Notes under the pieces: generated by a model | Seen by the model: the letters and a program-made list of their open reading frames with translations, nothing else | What the model was told of the DNA's origin: nothing | Database searches by the model: none | Shown: in pieces, positions 62,635 through 64,000 of the stretch | How the letters are laid out: the number at the start of each line of letters is the position of its first letter | How positions within the stretch are numbered: the first letter of the stretch is position 1 | Origin: Podaxis mareebaensis | Lineage: Eukaryota > Basidiomycota > Agaricomycetes > Agaricales > Agaricaceae | Assembly (NCBI GenBank): GCA_018524725.1 | Contig: JAEUWP010000551.1 | Coordinates: forward strand, 372,001 to 436,000 | DNA: 64,000 nt | Reading direction: 5' to 3' | Position numbers and translations under genes: made by a program

Positions 62635-64000
62635 ATGGTACAGACCTATGGAATTGCGCCTAACAGTGCCATGGAGCCGGCACAAGCCGCAAACAGTGAA
62701 GAAACGAATGCTCTACTCGGTGGAGATAGAGGCACTACGGTGAAACGCGAGGCTGGGGGACGTGAAGGACATGCATCATTGGGTAGTTGTATCAGCAACC
62801 TTGCTAATACTATCATTGGAAGTGGTGAGTCTACCGCGTTTTGGATCATTCCGCAGACACGAACTTATGTGTCGTTGTAGGGATGCTCACATTTCCTTTG
62901 GTGAGGGTTTCTTGACACATGACTCCTGCGTGTGGATGTTAATGAGGGTTTTAGGCTATGGCATCTGGTGGAATTTTACCTGGAATAGTGACGTGCGTCT
63001 TCTCTGGAAGTGTCGCGGCTTTCGGATTGTATCTCTTGTCCCTGTGTGCCGCAAAGACCCAGCACCGACGCGCCTCGTTCCATGCCGTGTCTCAACTCAC
63101 GTTTCCGAGGGCTGCCGTTTTCTTTGATGCTGCCATTGCCATTAAGTGTTTCGGTGTCTCTATTAGGTACGCTCATCCATTCAGGAAGAGAGTTTACCAA
63201 ACTGATCCAACTCCACTGACTTGCGTCGTACATCAAGCTACCTGATCATCATCAAGGGGCTCATGCCGAATGTTGTGGCCTCGCTCTACCATGATCTGAC
63301 CTCTGAGACGACCAATCCGCCGGAGTGGGCGTTAGATGGAGCAAACTGGCTTTTTATCTTTATGATTCTATTGGTGCCGTTGTGCTTCTTGCGTCATATT
63401 GATAGTCTTCGACATACAAGCTATATCGCGTTATTTTCCGTTGGTGAGCTAATCGTGAAACTCGGAAGGAGTGGCGCGCTAAAATGCCTCTTTATTAAAG
63501 CATACCTCGTCGTGATCGCCATCCGATGCTACTTCTGGCCCATCAAGGGGATGACTGGTCCAGGAGAGATCAAACTAATCCATTTCACACCCAACTTCAT
63601 CTCGACGTTCCCTGTTCAGGTATTTGCGTTCACTTGTGCGCAGAACGTAAGTTCTTCCTGTCGTCTTGTTCGGGTCCGGATTGACCCTCGGTTCTTAGCT
63701 TTTCCCTATCTACAACGAGGTTGTTAGCAACACTCAGTACAGGCTAAATAGCATTATTGGAGGGTCTATCGGCTCTGCAGTAATCACTTATGAAGTCATT
63801 GCGGTATTTGGGTACCTCACTTTTGGCTCGAAGGTATGTGGAGAATCTCCTGGGGATAGGAACCGAAATTGAGTCCGAGATGACAGGTTGGAGCCAATAT
63901 TATAGCCATGTATCCATCGACATCGCTTTTTATCGCCGTTGGCCAGCTAGCGATTGTGATTCTTGTGCTATTTTCATATCCTCTTCAGGTGCATCCATGC
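62635..64000 (+). CDS. Vacuolar amino-acid transporter, AVT/SLC38 type (runs off right edge)
   Basis: A membrane transporter of the amino acid/auxin permease family. Yeast Avt5-Avt7 relatives move amino acids across the vacuolar membrane. Exons chain as 62635-62824, 62881-62900, 62955-63166, 63238-63443, 63500-63646, 63699-63833 and 63887 to the edge. Hallmarks are SCISNLANTIIGSGMLTFPL, GILPGIVTCVFSGSVAAFGL, FFDAAIAIKCFGVSI, IDSLRHTSYIALFSVAYLVV, FPVQVFAFTCAQN, FPIYNEVVSNTQ and FGYLTFGSK. The second exon is only 20 bases. The ATG at 62635 is the first in frame; the frame is open and protein-like for 39 codons upstream, so an upstream exon may supply the true start. The last helices are outside the window. 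Confidence 0.9.

Overview
The window is nuclear DNA of a filamentous basidiomycete, most likely an agaricomycete (mushroom-forming fungus). Every conserved gene is broken by many short GT-AG introns, mostly about 50-70 bases. The proteins are fungal housekeeping families, and tRNA-Pro genes carry introns at the canonical position. Nothing looks bacterial, viral or organellar. Gene models were assembled by eye from splice signals, reading phase and family motifs; for most genes the exon lengths sum to an exact multiple of three.

Layout. 1-13.7 kb is dense: the 5' part of a dihydroxyacetone kinase (minus), a divergent DUSP-type ubiquitin hydrolase (UBP12/USP15-like), CCZ1, a five-finger CCCH protein like ZC3H3/Red5, an unknown serine-rich protein and a CAJ1/DJP1-type J-protein. 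14.6-18.6 kb holds an M20 peptidase of the PM20D2 type and a DUF7330-like protein, both minus. 18.7-20.0 kb is an array of four minus-strand tRNA-Pro genes alternating AGG and CGG anticodons. 20.1-31.7 kb holds the 29-exon TOR kinase gene followed closely by ARP8, then a convergent RING-finger gene to 33.1 kb. 36.9-38.9 kb is a Con7-like C2H2 transcription factor. 39.0-46.2 kb is gene-poor; it has a fifth tRNA-Pro and two possible unrecognised minus-strand genes. 46.2-60.2 kb is dense again: secreted M28 leucine aminopeptidase, ELMO-domain protein, methylenetetrahydrofolate reductase (MET13-like), a DUF202 membrane protein, an unknown serine-rich protein with a KEN motif, and DNA polymerase delta subunit 3. 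After a 2.3 kb gap, an AVT-type vacuolar amino-acid transporter runs off the right edge.

How the genes relate. This is an ordinary eukaryotic neighbourhood, not an operon or a biosynthetic cluster. TOR, CCZ1 (Rab7 activation at the vacuole) and the AVT transporter all act in vacuole or nutrient signalling, but their proximity is probably chance. I found no clear transposon, CRISPR array or metabolite cluster. The best candidates for something undescribed are the cryptic multi-exon gene at 40.6-41.7 kb, the tRNA-Pro array with a relocated copy, and the unassigned serine-rich proteins.
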